DNA of 64,000 nt, taken from Allacma fusca (taxonomy: Eukaryota; Arthropoda; Collembola; Symphypleona; Sminthuridae). Numbering within the stretch: the first letter of the stretch is position 1; each line of letters opens with the position of its first letter. The position numbers and the translations under genes were made by a program. Location: NCBI GenBank assembly GCA_947179485.1, contig OX359245.1, positions 23,981,067 to 24,045,066 on the forward strand. Reading direction: 5' to 3'. The notes under the pieces are model-generated. The model saw only the letters and a program-made list of their open reading frames with translations. It did no database searches and had not been told where the DNA came from. Below are positions 23,181 to 36,242 of the stretch, piece after piece.

Positions 23181-24295
23181 ATACAGTCAACTCTGTTTCC
23201 TCACATATTTCTTGTGTAACTTAGAAACTGCAGTGTTTTACGAATAAAATTCAAGAATGTGCATGCAGAACTTGACATATCAAACTAATGTAAGCCTTTC
23301 TATTATCTCTACTAATTGTAAGTTGAAAGCCATTAAATAAAACTGTCCCGATAAACTATTAGGTTAAGTTTAAACGTGTACAGCACAAACATTTGTTTGC
23401 AGCCTGACTTTAAATTCGGGTGTTGGGTAATTTATTGTAATAAACTTCGTAAGTAGTTAGGACATTGTAACAAAAAGCACAGGTGAAGTCCCTAGAATTT
23501 CAACTTTCTCCAAACGGCATATGTATGTAATAAGTAAGGTAAACAATAATAAATTGTTCTTCATACATGTCTAGTCTGAACTACTAAAAATAAGTATGAA
23601 AAGATACTGAGATACTCTACTGCTCTTTTTTGCTACATGTGTTTAATCACTGGCAGCTTGTAAGACGAATTCCACAACTGTCTGGCAAACTAAAAAATAT
23701 TTGTTCAGCATGTCTTTTTGTCCATCTACATTCCACTTGAAATGTCATCTCATCTCTGAACAGGCTGCCAAGTTACTGTACATTTTCCATAAATCAGAGA
23801 ATTCAGAAATATGAGGTGGCTGAAATTCTTCCACTGATCTCATTTCGTGTTTTCGAGCCGGAATGTGATCTCTTCATCTAATTTGTAGATTTTTCTTGTT
23901 TTCCAAACGCAAATTCCAATTTTCAAATTCCAAGCTTAAACTACTATTACCATAACAGGAAATCAACATTCCGCTGTAAAACCACTGATCAACAATTGGA
24001 GAATTCTCTAATATTTCAGGGAATCTCACTGAACTTGAAACTTATGGTTCTCCTTATTTGGATAACATAGATGAAAACATTAAGAGACAAACTAAATCAT
24101 ATTTTTTCTGCACACCCGGACTTTATCATACAGGTAATTAACTAACTCTAAATTACGAAAAAACTGGAACGCCTGCTCTACCCTTTGAAAAAGAAACAAT
24201 TGCAAACTGAATTTACTCCTATTTAAGTAATTTAGACAATAACAAAAAATATCAGTATAATAATAATGTTTTCCCATTCCAAAACCCCAACACAG

Positions 24296-27200
24296 TTAAC
24301 GCTGAAAGCCTCGCCCACCACGACCACCTCGATTTCTCCAATTCGGAGAATCTCCACCTCCACGAGCTGGAGCTCTCCCTCTCATATTGCCACCACCTCT
24401 CGGAGTAACTCCGCCTCTTTGGGGCGAATTTGAATTTCCACGTCCTCTACTACCGCCACCCCGTGCAACTGGTGTGCCACCTCCTCTGTTTCCTCTTGCA
24501 CCTCCTCCACCTCTACCTCTACCTTGCTGACCTGCGCCACGGGCTTGCTGTTGTGGTGCTACCTGTTTAGGAGTCGCTGCTGCTTGTACAGGAGTCGCTG
24601 CTGCTTGTACAGGAGTGGCTGCTGGTTTTAGGGGTGGACGAGTGTCAACTGGTTTTGTAGGCGTAACACCATCTGCTGGCTTTGCCAGTGCTGGAGAATC
24701 CTCGGGTTTCGTCGCTGCAGGTGCGGTAGCCAATTTTTCAGGGGAAGAAACTACTGCCGGTTGAGACGGTGAAATAACGAGCGCAGATTGTTTCGGCGGT
24801 TCTTCCGTAGTAGGGACTGATGTCGCTAGTTCTACTTTGCCTTCCTCAGTATTTTCCAGCTTTTCATCCTTTATAGCGATAGCATCCCCTTGATTTTCCA
24901 AAGTTACCCGAGCTGAAGCACCATCAACTTCCTCCTCCATTTCGATGTCCGTGGTTACAGCAGATACTTCAGACTGAACTGGCTTGTCAGTTTCCATAGC
25001 ATTTTCCGCTTCTTCTACCTTTACATCAGATTCAGCTAGTTCCTCTTTCTTAGCCTTAATTTCTTCTGTTTTCGCAGCTTCTTCTTCAGCTTTGACAGCA
25101 GCCTCGGCCAACTCTTTCTTCTCCTTCTCAATTCGTTCAGCCTCCTCTTTCAACTTTCTCTCCTCTTCGGCCTTCAGATTCTCTCGGTACTTAACAATTT
25201 TCTTTAAGTAGCTGACATACATACCATAATGTGGTTTGCTCTTCAGATGCATATCAATATCATTTCTATTTGCAATGTAAACTCGACAAACTTTGCAACA
25301 AGCTCCTTCAACATTCAATACTGCTTCCTCGCCTAAACAATATTGACAATTATTCTTATTACACCTTTACGACGCAGTCATAAAAATTACTTCAAAAATG
25401 TCATTCTTACCATAACTCTTATTTTCCTCATATTCTTTAGGTATGTCTATTTCTCCTTCGGGTAAAACCAATTCCCCTTTATCGTTCTTCAACATTTCTT
25501 TTAAATCGTCCTTAAGAGGTTGCTTATAATCTTGGGATCGAATATTCAGAATGCTACTCGGGCGTTCATCCTTCCCTAGTTCTAAATTGATAGAGAATAA
25601 TTCGTTTTGCAGTGACGATTCCTGTTCCTCCAAATCGGCGCCTTGTTCTTTTAGTTCAGCCAATTTTCTAAGGTGGGACAAGCTATATAAATGATTAACC
25701 CAATCCATTCGATGAACGAAGTTGTTATTGCAGAACCGGCAACTGGGATGAAGATATTCTTTAAGAATCTGGAACAATATACAATATATTATAAGTACAT
25801 ATAATAGTAGGAGCAAGAAAATTAAACAAGATTTCAAATAACTCCTAATAAAATACTTGAGCTTTTCAGAAGTGGGTGATTACGATAAACCGTAACCCTA
25901 AACAAATTCAAATCAAAATTTCACACCAGCGAAGCTACGGGCCATGAGCTGCTTTGGTATTAATTTTGGCTGAAATCGGTCCATCGACCTGATCTCAAAA
26001 AATTATTGAAAAATTAGAAGTCATGTAATAAATGTATTATTATTTTACACATTTGATTTGTTAATTAAGGTGAACTTGAACTTGAAGGTAACTTGAATGA
26101 GTTTTCTTATAATTTTATGAAGAGGTACATGGTAAAAATTGGTACACCAGCTGTTTTACCCTTGCAATCAGCTCTTTTATTTATTTACACTTTAAGCTAA
26201 AACAAATCTTTAGTATCCTTACTCTGTGTCCCATGCTAACTTTATGCGTGCCCCAGTTAACCGAATAATTGCAATCACACATTTTACAAAAGTTTTTGGA
26301 ACCTTTGCCAGTATGACCCGATTTTCCCGCCCGGCGTTGTCTTTCTCGTTCGATACCAATTTCCTCCTCGCCCAACTGGCAAATAACAAAAACATGATTC
26401 TTGTAGCATAAATAATTATATCCAACCAAAATCAAGCAATGTTACTGTCAACATGTGCATAGACACATATCTCACCTTAGATTCAAACATTAACAGCTCT
26501 GCTCGTTTCTGAAAACGACCTTCTAAAATCTTAACCAATGCTGCATGGGCTCTGCCATTCAAATGGGATTCGAAAGACTGAAAAAGCAAAATCAATACAT
26601 TCAGAATCAGTCTAAACCGAAGTGTGAACACGTTTCTTAAAGAGTACTAAATGGTCCACCAAAAATTAGTGAACCAGCACACAAAGCCCAAATGATATTC
26701 TCAAAATTTAATTTTTAAAACTTACAGCACCATCGCTCATGACCTTCTGACAAATTTTGCAAACCAAGAAACTGGTAGGTAAGTCATCATACTTTGATTT
26801 CTTTTTTTCGTTATCTTCGTCTCCTTTAGTATCAGCTTCCTCGTCATTTTCTTCCATGACACCAGCATCTGCATCACCTTCCCCAGGTTTCTTCTCATCC
26901 TGCTTAGACTCAGTACCTTTGTCTTCTTCTTTCAATCCATCCTTTTTAACGTCCTTGTCATTGACTTCCTTGTTAGCAGCCTTCTTTTTATTGTTGGCTC
27001 TGCTCCCTTTGGCTTTATTCAAAGCATTACGTGCTTTGTTTTGGGCCAGATTTGTCCGGGGACGCTTACGCTCGACTTCGTCCACGGCACCGTGACGATC
27101 TCGCAAGATTACTCTGAGGTATAATGAAAACCATTAGTTCTTTTTCTTTCTTTTTAACTGTTGCCTCAGAACTGACTTCCTTGCACCAATAACAGTTTTA

Positions 27201-30200
27201 CTGGAATATAAAACTAATACAAAAGTGTCTAGAAATACAAGACTTCTGAGCCATTCCAAAGTAGAAATGCCACTGTCATGACCGCCATGATAAAAGGACA
27301 AAGTTGCATATCAGCATAAACCCTTTAATCGTAGAACAAATTGAAATGGTTAGACATAAATGGACGAAGAAACTCGACAAGTAATTATATATATATATAG
27401 GCTTGTGTGCGAAGGGACTGTTTTGACTTGTGGAGTTACATGTTACCCTTCAAAGCATCAAGTAAGAGATAATTACGTATTTTTATACGGGTGGACAAAT
27501 AGGCACTCAGAAGAGAATACCAGCCCAGTCATGAGAGCGTGCTAAGAAACATGCTCATATTGTAGAATTCTAATTGCATATATTTAAAAGTAATTGAATC
27601 AAACAGAAAACTGTCAAATATCAGAACTAAATTACTATCAACTACGAATTTATTGAATTCCAAGTGTTTGTACCTTTTCAGCTAAATTCATTGGGACTAA
27701 TATTTAAGACAGTGGAAATAAAAAAAGCTTCCACTGTGATAGAGAATTAAAGCGAAAAGCTTCTCCGAGGAAGATAAATACCAGGGAGTTTAACTGATAT
27801 CTGTTTTATTTAGATGAAGAATTTTGATGAGGTACCTTTTCCTGTTGCCACGTAAAGTGGCAGATGACGCAGCATTACGTGCGATTTTGTTAACTGAACC
27901 GGAAGTATTGTCAGAACGGCGATTTAGAGATGAACGACCCAAACTTGATCGCTGATTATTTGATGGCCGTGAGAACCGGCCAGTGCCATTATTTGGCCGA
28001 CTACCACCTCCTTCGGCAACACTCAGATCATAACGATTGAATTGCTGTTGCTGTTGCTGCTGTGGATGTTGCCGTTGTTGATTCATGAGTCCCATTTGGG
28101 GACCTCCCATCATTCCCTGTCCAAGTGGACGGGCAGCGGCAGCCAAAATTTGCTATCAATGGAGAGACAGGAATTTCAACTAAACCTGAAGTTACATACT
28201 TCGCAAAAATCATAGTGAATCTACTAGAACAATGCAACAATCTTTTGTTAACGATCTCAAACTCTCTGGTTAATCAACAACCTCTTAACATCTAAATCCT
28301 TTTGATTAGATTCGTCAGAGTCGCATGTTCACGTCTACAAAATCACCACAATAAAGAAATTGTCTGCTATAATGTGTGTAAATACACTGCCACGGTTGAT
28401 GTACAATAGAGACAGTGGCAGAAACCGCCGAGTTTAAAATCTTATCCGTGATGTTACAATTTCCACCCGTAAAGCTGTGTTCTGACCGAAAATAGTTATT
28501 TTCGTTTTTTTCCGAGCACGCCGTATAATACTACATCGTTCAATCAGTTCAGTAGTAAAAAGTCATACACTATGCATAAAGAAAGACTGAATCGGTCCTT
28601 AGAAGTTTTAGAAACTTGCCAGTATTCATGCACTAAGGCATAATACAGTACATCGGAATCCGTTCCTGGAATTTTCATATTGGTCGACAAAATTTGTTAA
28701 AGTATAGTGTACACCCCAGCAAATATTTCACATGGTCGTTTAAGAGATTGGATCAATATGCTTCTTTCCTCCAACGAAGGCAATATAAACTACTGCACCA
28801 CAAGCCAGTGTTTACCAGATGCTAGATTTCTGGAAAATATTGCGTTTTTTCAGAGCCACGAGAATATTATTTCTTTGAAATTCGTTTTCTCGAAATAATT
28901 CTTGAATTAAAGAAGATGAATACAGGAAAATTTGTATCCACGTTTAGGTATAAATGTAGTAAGCAGTAAGTACACGGTATATTTTCGAATTAAAACTACG
29001 GTTCTGAAGCGGTGTCTGTGAACCCTATGACCATCAAGTCATACAATCAACTCGTCATAGATCGTATTATACATAACAAATTCTAAAGAATCAGTGTACG
29101 CCGAACTGAGAAACCGTTTTCTTCGAGTAATATTTGATTCGGTCATTTGGTTACTTCGATCATGAATACTGAATATTGATTACCTGACCAAAATCGGCAT
29201 TAAAGGCAGGGAGGTTCCCAACAATGACCTGCATTGGTTGTTGACGCTGTACGACATTGAATGGATTCTGAGTGGCCTGAACCATCCCCATTATTCCCTA
29301 AAATTTAGAAACAACATAAACTGAAGCATACTTTTTCCAAATACTAACAGTCTAAGCCCGTTGTATGGGATCAGTCTATACGGGATGCATTTTCTCGGNN
29401 NNNNNNNNNNNNNNNNNNNNNNNNNNNNNNNNNNNNNNNNNNNNNNNNNNNNNNNNNNNNNNNNNNNNNNNNNNNNNNNNNNNNNNNNNNNNNNNNNNNN
29501 NNNNNNNNNNNNNNNNNNNNNNNNNNNNNNNNNNNNNNNNNNNNNNNNNNNNNNNNNNNNNNNNNNNNNNNNNNNNNNNNNNNNNNNNNNNNNNNNNNCA
29601 AGGACAAACGACAGATCACTGAGGACAGCATCAATGAGGACAAGATCAGTGAGGGCAAGATAAGTGGGGACAAGATCACCGAGGACAAGATCAGTGAGGA
29701 CAAGCTCAGTGAGAACAAGATCAGTGAGGACAAGATCGGTGAGGACAAGATCAGTGAGGTCAAGATCAGTGAGGACAAGATCTGAGAACTGGGGACATGA
29801 ACTGGGGCATATCACTGATCTGAGGACAAGAACTAAGAGCTGGCGACAGATCACTGGGGACAAAATCAATGAGGACAAGATTTTTGGGGACAAGATCACT
29901 GAGGACAAGATTTTTGGGGACAAGATCACTGAGGACAAAATTTTTGGGGACAAGATCATTGATAACAAGATCAGTGGAGTCAAGAACTGGGGATAAGAAA
30001 TAAGATTAAATTTGTGGGGTCATAATTGAAAACATATTAAATCGTTGTACCTGCAAAATTGAAATTCTCAAAAATTCTCAACGCTTTTTTCAACGAAATT
30101 GCTGCGAATTTCAAGTTTTTAGGTACAACAATTAATTATTTTTTCATTTTGGACCCTACAAATTAAATCTTATTTCTTGTCCCCAGTGATCTGTTCTTGG

Positions 30201-31040
30201 ATCGTGTCCCCAGCTCATAGTTCTTGTCCTCAGATCAGTGATATGCCCCAGTTCATGCCCCCAGTTCTCAGCTCTTGTCCTCGGCGATCTTGCTCCCACT
30301 GATCTGTCCGTGATTTTGTCCTCAGTGATTTTGTCCTCCGTGATCCTGGACTGATTTCGAACAGAGAACATAGGACAGAATGTCCTATGTTCTCGGTTCT
30401 AGCCGAAAGTGTCCTCGGTTCTTTCGTCCCCACTTATTGTCCTCTGTTCTCGGTTCTAGCCTGACCCCAACACGACGTACAAGACTTCACTTGACCTTTA
30501 ACGAACTTTCAACCTTGCCAGTGTCTGTAACTGGAAAAACGGCGTAGAATTCTTACATACCACAAAAACATCCTGATTCTACCATTCGAGTAGTAATTCC
30601 GACAAGTAACATAAAGACCGTTCCAAATTCACTTCTACCTACCCAACTAAACAAAAAAGCAACTTAAACTTGACCTACCTTCAGAAAAGTATATACTGGT
30701 AAAGTTTTTCAGTAACAATTTTGGTGACTGCCAACTACAGCCCGAGTCAATGGGTTATTTTGATTGATTGTAAGTAGTGAACTGACTGATCAATGTAACC
30801 AAATATATACAGACTCGTTCAAGCTCAGCAATTAGCCTTGAAATCTTCTTGCCAGGCCAAGAAGTAATTATGTATTTATTTACCTGCGTAAACTGTTTGG
30901 AATTGTTACAAATTGTAAAAGGATTCACGCAAATCGTTCATGTGAATGTCAAGGTGTCAGGAACTTTAGGATTTATAAAATGCAACTCAACTTCTGCTTC
31001 CTGACGCCGTCCGCCACGTACTTAGTTTAGTCGTATATTA
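24296..31040 (-). CDS. Pep: Pep-like zinc finger protein (zinc finger protein on ecdysone puffs), spliced
   Basis: Eight exons fit with matching phases on the minus strand. Exon 1 is a tentative non-coding exon with donor at 30884. The others are 29297-29184, 28152-27836, 27113-26726, 26577-26476, 26375-26223, 25768-25411 and 25332-24296; every intron is GT-AG and the last is 78 bp. With ATG at 29291 the product is about 820 residues. It has a Gln/Gly-rich N-terminus; four matrin/U1-like zinc fingers, C-x2-C-x12-H-x5-H at about 260-282, 366-388 and 488-510, plus one with a shorter C-x2-C-x10-H-x5-H spacing at 335-355; a Lys/Glu/Ala coiled-coil-like stretch; a Pro/Ala-rich acidic region; and an RGG-rich C-terminus. 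This matches insect Pep, a nuclear hnRNP-associated nucleic-acid-binding protein of active ecdysone-responsive loci. The family name is from recall of its architecture; another four-finger RGG protein is possible. An assembly gap and a repeat lie in intron 1. The 3' UTR probably ends at an AATAAA signal at 23180-23175. Confidence 0.8.
29399..29598. other. assembly gap (200 N)
   Basis: Exactly 200 N, a common placeholder size, so the real length is unknown. It falls in intron 1 of the Pep-like gene at the edge of a degenerate GACAAGATC repeat, which is the likely cause of assembly failure. Confidence 0.99.
29599..30470. repeat. GAGGACAAGATCAGT-word inverted repeat in intron 1
   Basis: 29599-30000 consists of about 25 degenerate copies of a 15-bp word GAGGACAAGATCAGT. 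30170-30470 has the same word inverted (CAGTGATCTTGTCCTC), and the inner boundaries mirror each other (CAAGAAATAAGATTAAATTTGT near 29992 and its complement near 30160). The left terminus is lost in the gap. By design this is probably another word-rich TIR element. Open frames through it reflect the 15-bp period only. Confidence 0.7.
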
Positions 31041-31185
31041 ACCCCAGGCCCACATGCGTAATTTCACAGCGGCCGGTTTGTTTGTTGTTAGGGATGCGGA
31101 CGAGGGTTGAACTATCATAACAATCCAACTTCCTTACTGCGCAGGTCACTTCAATCTTCACCAATAAGCACGCTGGCGTTGGCAC

Positions 31186-32057
31186 TAGGGTTGGTCATAT
31201 CGTTACCTTTCGAAATATCGTTAATATCGTTATCGTTCACAAAAATAATCCCGATAACGATATGGTAGAACGATAAAAACGATATACAATATAAATTGAA
31301 ATAATAATGAAATTAAGCAGTAAACGTATTCAATAAGTATTTAATTTATTAAAAGTTACATAAGCAATGTAAATAAGCCGAAATAATGCCTCATTTTCAC
31401 TTATTCATTTTTCCAAATATCTGTTTAACCATTCCTTCTAGTGCTCGGGCTAATCCAATTCTGAATTGGAAATTTTCGGTTCAGTTCAATTCAATTCACT
31501 AATTTTTCGATTTAGTTCAAGATGAAACTGAATCGATTGATTCAGTTCATAACATTGAATTAAATTGAATCGTTTTCCTTGAAAGTTCAAACGATTCATT
31601 CTGCCCCAAAAATTTAAGCAACAGATTTACCGTTTACAAGCTGTCCAGATCCTAAAAGTAACGATCTGTACCCTTAGTTTAACTTCCTTGTGTTGTGTGC
31701 TTGGAAAATACTGCTTTCGTGTCTAGAAAGCGTATTCTTTAAGTTTACATGCGAAAACCGTTGTTTTCGATTCAGTTAAATTCAAAAATTTGAACTGAAA
31801 TGAAATGAATTAATTTTTACTGAACTGAATTGAACGGTTTTGACCACTCCTTCCGGTTCAGATGACACTTTCTAGGGCATGAAATACGTCAGATGGTCAC
31901 AGTATGCAATTTTTGACTATTTTACCTTCTTAGAACGATATTAAAGTAGCCCGATATATCGTGTGAAATATACGAGAATTATCGTAGCATATCGTTCCTC
32001 CAAATCGGACGATATTAACGATAATATCGTATCGTTATATCGGTATGACCAACCCTA
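31186..32057. mobile_element. hAT-like element, ATCGTTATCG words
   Basis: Perfect TIRs TAGGGTTGGTCATA and TATGACCAACCCTA are flanked by an exact 8-bp duplication GTTGGCAC (31178-31185 and 32058-32065). About 100 bp at each end are degenerate AATATCGTTATCGTT words. A second word-rich element occupies its middle. Confidence 0.93.
31440..31848. mobile_element. nested TIR-like element, GTTCAATTCAG words
   Basis: Degenerate CAGTTCAATTCAATT words at the left and GAACTGAATTGAAC words at the right surround a non-repetitive core. Ends AGTGCTCGGGC and TTTTGACCACT are weakly inverted, and CCTTC occurs on both outer sides. The limits are approximate. It interrupts the ATCGTT-word element. The same word recurs at 44710-44960. 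Confidence 0.6.
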
Positions 32058-32560
32058 GTTGGCACGTATTTACTCTACTAACATTAGGTACATACATATA
32101 CTCTCAACATGCACTGTGCTTTTGTTACAGCCAGGAGCACCCTACCTACACTCAAATCCCTCTAAGAGGGCGTTCGCATATTTCACGAATAGCTCTCGGT
32201 AGTAAGACTTGTTTGTAAATGTTTGCGTTAAATAGGGTGGGGGTGTTAGGGGGCACGAAATGTTTGCGCCAACACTTCTCGGAAATTACTATTACTTATT
32301 AACACTCGCATGAACAGATTTTTTGACTAACTCTAAACAATCACTTTCGGAGCACAAGTTAACCCAAAGCTGGGCAAAGTATTCGCATACCTTAAATCAT
32401 ACATATTATTAGATTATTACGCACAACCTACATTTTAGCCTACATAAATCACTCCCGAGACTTGACCCTACCTACAACCTACATACATCCCTCCTGAATG
32501 TTGACCCTACCTATAACCTACATACATCACTACCGAGATTTGTCACTACCTACAACCTAC

Positions 32561-32732
32561 TAGGGACGTCAATGGTCTGTTCCGGACCATTTATAATGGT
32601 CCGTTATTGGTCTGGTCCGGTCTGATCCCAGATTTGTATGGTCTGGTCCGGTCTGAACCAACACTTGGACCAGACCAGGTACAATTAGTAATTTTATAAA
32701 ATCTGGATCAGACCAGACCATTGGCATCACTA
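32561..32732. mobile_element. 172-bp hAT-like MITE, GGTCTGGTCCGG words
   Basis: TIRs TAGGGACGTCAATGGTCTG and CAGACCATTGGCATCACTA are flanked by an exact duplication CAACCTAC (32553-32560 and 32733-32740). The body is almost entirely GGTCTGGTCC words. Confidence 0.92.
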
Positions 32733-33413
32733 CAACCTACATACATCACTCCTGAGATTTGTCCCTACCTACAATCGGCGTACCTCTTTGTCGTAATTGA
32801 ATCATACCTGCAAAACTAAAATGAAATCATGCATACATAAATTCAAGTTATTTACAATGCTCTTAATTTAAAACCAAACAATACATTCTTAGTTGGCAAT
32901 GAAAATTTTTGTTCAAGTTACATTATTTAAATTTGCTTTCAAAAAGTTTCAGATATTTTTTCGACAATGTCTGATGTGTAATATACTCACTAAAAATCAA
33001 TTTGTGTTGCTTGATTTATAATTCACTGATTTCAATAATGAACAGTGAAGAAATCGAATTTTAGCCAGTCAATTTTATAAGACGTTTCTGTTTAATGCCG
33101 TATTACATTTATTATACAAAGAATAAGCATGTATTATCATGTACAATGAAAATGTTTCAAATGTAATGTAAAAATACTTAAATTCCAACCTGATCTTTCT
33201 GGGCCTATCTGTATACAACAATTGTTTCAATCATTCCTGTACATAGACAAACTTGCTCTTCTGGCATTTTAGACAAATGATTTACTGACTGATTCTCATG
33301 TTGAATCAACTTTTCACTTTGCACCAAAGATGCACATCCTTCCTCGAAGGATAGGGCTTATAGGCATATAAATAGGATAGGCATTAAAATCAAGCTTCTT
33401 ATGAAGGTAGGAT

Positions 33414-34664
33414 CAGAGATGCGCAAAGGAAATAGCCTTCCTTCAAGCCTTCCAAGGCGAAAATTCAGTAAAGATTTTCCCTTCAGCATGTCGTAGAATG
33501 AAGCCCTCTAAAAAATCTGCCTTCCTTCACCCTTCCTTTCAAAATACATATCGTCGGTGAAGAGGCAAAATGATCTAGGTGCATGATCGATTAGAATCAA
33601 AATGATCTACATGCAGTTTCACTAAAGGCAAAATGAACTACTTGCATTGAATTTTAAAATCAAAATGATCTAGATGTAGTTTCTCTTAAAAGCAAAATGA
33701 TCTAGATGCAAATTATAATAAAAACAACGTGTAAACACATTATAATGTCAGTATATGAATATGCGAGAAATTAAAAATCTTTTTTGTTCCTAAAAAAATT
33801 AGTTATTCTGCGTATAAATTATATTATAAAATACAAAATAAATACTAGGAGGCAGTAAACCCAAAATTGTAGTTTTTAGGAAAAGTAATGTGATAATGGT
33901 TTGACGTCAGATTATATTATTTAATTATAATGAAATTTTATTAAATATTTATTCACTGACCCCTTATAATAATTAGCAATAATAATAATTAATAATAATA
34001 ATAATAATTACAGTCCTTATAAGCTACGTGTCCTCCTTGCAGAAGCTATTTTTCTCACACAGAAATTCAGGACAGCACTTAGATCATTTTGCTTTTATGG
34101 AAAACTGCATGTAGGTCAGTTTGCTTTTAAAAAGACTTGTACCTAGTTCATTTTGCCTTTAGGGAAAAAGTTATGTAGATCATTTTGATTCTAATCGAGT
34201 ATGCACTTAGATCATTTTGCCTCTTCACCGACGATATACTCATTTTTGCCTTCAGCCTTCTTCTAAAAGCAGCCTTCCTTCAATTTTAAACTACAACCCG
34301 CTTAAAAACGTTTTGCACGAGCAGGATTCAGTGCCGTGAAGAGAGTGGGCACACATTGTCGGTTGTGGTTGTGAGTTCATGAATTGGCTGTATTGTTGCG
34401 CTAGCAGCAAAATGCCGATGCAGATGCTATGGTTTTACTTTATAGATATTTCGTGTACATGGAAGCCTTCACGGCCTTAGAGGGCTAATATTTAGGAACC
34501 CTTCCTTCACAATCCTTCGCTACTAGTTTTTGTGAAGGCTTCCTTCAGCCTTCAGAAAAAAGTATCCCCATCCTTCCATTCCTTCTGCAACGTTAAGAAA
34601 GTTACCTTTCCGCCTTCAAGGAAGCCTTCTTGGAAGGCTAGCCTTCGAAGGCTGCGCATCTCTG
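33414..34664. mobile_element. hAT-like element, GCCTTCCTT words, nested level 3
   Basis: TIRs CAGAGATGCGCA and TGCGCATCTCTG have flanks GGTAGGAT (33406-33413) and GGTAAAAT (34665-34672) matching at 6 of 8. CCTTCCTTCAAGCCTTCC words fill the ends. A decayed relative is seen around 55600-56080. The centre holds the element at 33551-34234. Confidence 0.82.
33551..34234. mobile_element. TA-flanked TIR element, CAAAATGATCTA words, nested level 4
   Basis: The first 27 bp (beginning TCGTCGGTGAAGAGGC) are perfectly inverted at the right end. Each end has about four copies of a 30-40-bp unit containing GCAAAATGATCTA plus TGCA. It is flanked by TA, so it resembles a Tc1/mariner-type MITE rather than hAT. 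Confidence 0.88.
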
Positions 34665-35337
34665 GGTAAAATAGGATAGTAACCTATGTCTTCAGCGTGA
34701 AAAAATAGGAATAGGAAAGGATAGGCAGCCTTTTGTACTGCAAGTATAAAGGAATATAGGCAGGACTGGGCTTCATATACCTAAATGTTACCTAAAATAT
34801 AGGAAGGAATCCTCGGATTTAGTGTATATGTATGTCGAATAATAAGACATGTACAGTTTTTGGACGATTCTGGAGTATTTTCAGGTTCTATCAACGTTGT
34901 AAATTCAGTGTGGTTTCTGCGCTTTCTGAATGAGCATTCATTAGTATCGTCCATTCTTCTCAACAGCTTTAAAATATTCTATTTTTTATTGTTGCTTAGT
35001 TTTTTCATTTTGAAATTTTCCAGCAATATTTAATTTTCCAGACAGACTATTATGTTGAGTCGGAAGTGATTAAAAGATGAATGAACAAATTAATTAATAA
35101 ACTTATTGCTTGATCATGCATTTTAATAATTTTGCTTAAAATGCGGAAATTATCAATTATTAATCTGTTGCTTACACTTTAACACATTGGAAGTACCTTT
35201 ATTACTGAGATAGTTGGATTTTTATACTGGCTTAAGGAGTATATACATAAGTAATGTGCGGACGCAAAAGGAACGCTGTTCATACACAGAATGAAATTTA
35301 TATGGGATAGGAATAGGCATGTATGCTGCTATTGTAT

Positions 35338-35822
35338 CCTTTAGGGATCATTCTTTTATTACGTCATCAAAATTTTGCCATATTTTTACCCCCCCCCCTT
35401 GTCCAGACCATCATCATGTTCATCAACGACTGTTTACACCCCCCTCCCCCTCCTTTTATTACGTCATCAGTAACCACTGATACCCGTGGCACATGTTTTG
35501 CCGGTGACAATATCACGTGGAACAGTTTTGATTCGTATTAATATGAAGGAGTCTAAACACGTCGAATCCAGTACGTTTCACTCATACAAATAATAGTACT
35601 GTGAATAGACTGTAGTCTACGCAGATGACTTTCAGCTTTTTTCAACTTTAGCTTTTAGTTTTTTAGTAATAAGTTCAGTAAACATTTGATTTTCCCGCGG
35701 ATGATGTTACTGTCGTCATTTCTACTAAACCCTCCCCCCCTCCTACCTTCATCATCGTCATTTCTTCTCGTCCCCCCCTCCCCCATTTGGTGATGACGTA
35801 ATAAAAGAATGAACCCTTTTAG
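35338..35822. mobile_element. TIR element with TTATTACGTCATCA termini
   Basis: The left end GGGATCATTCTTTTATTACG and the right end TGACGTAATAAAAGAATGAACCC are inverted. Pyrimidine runs (C9 and similar) lie just inside both ends. The target duplication is not clear, with CCTTTA and CTTTTA outside. A short frame at 35323-35541 has no recognisable content. Confidence 0.75.
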
Positions 35823-35837
35823 GAAATAGGTAGGCAG

Positions 35838-36242
35838 TAGTGTTGTCCAGTCTTGAGTGAGAGTTTGAGACTGATTGGCAAAACGAAAAGACTGACTCTT
35901 AAAAGACTGAGACTGACTTTAAAAAGAAGGCGTTTATGAGACTGAGACTGAGTGTAACTGTTGCCTTTTGTAAAAAGACTGACTGAGACTGATAAAGACG
36001 CATGTATACAACGCGCGTATACAATATTAAGCAATTTTAAATTTTTGTGCCATTATTAAAGCCCAAGGATTGAAATTGGCGCCATTTTGTATCCTTGGGG
36101 ACTGAGTGGGAGTTTGACCCAAGACTTTCCTTGGGACTGAGACTGAGTTGGACGGATATGCTTAGCATAAAGACTGACTGTAAGTAATAATGACTGTAAA
36201 TAAAAGACTGAGACTGATAAACTTCAAGACTGGACAGCACTA
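35838..36242. mobile_element. hAT-like MITE, GACTGAGACTG words
   Basis: TIRs TAGTGTTGTCCAGTCTTGA and TCAAGACTGGACAGCACTA have an exact duplication GTAGGCAG (35830-35837 and 36243-36250). The body is mostly GAGACTGACT words, denser at both ends. Confidence 0.93.

Noticed and set aside
23170-24290. A separate gene in the probable 3' UTR of the Pep-like gene
   Set aside because: Only short frames without motifs; a long 3' UTR ending at AATAAA explains the stretch.
29291-29996. Open frames spanning the N gap
   Set aside because: They consist of unknown bases and the 15-bp GACAAGATC word period.
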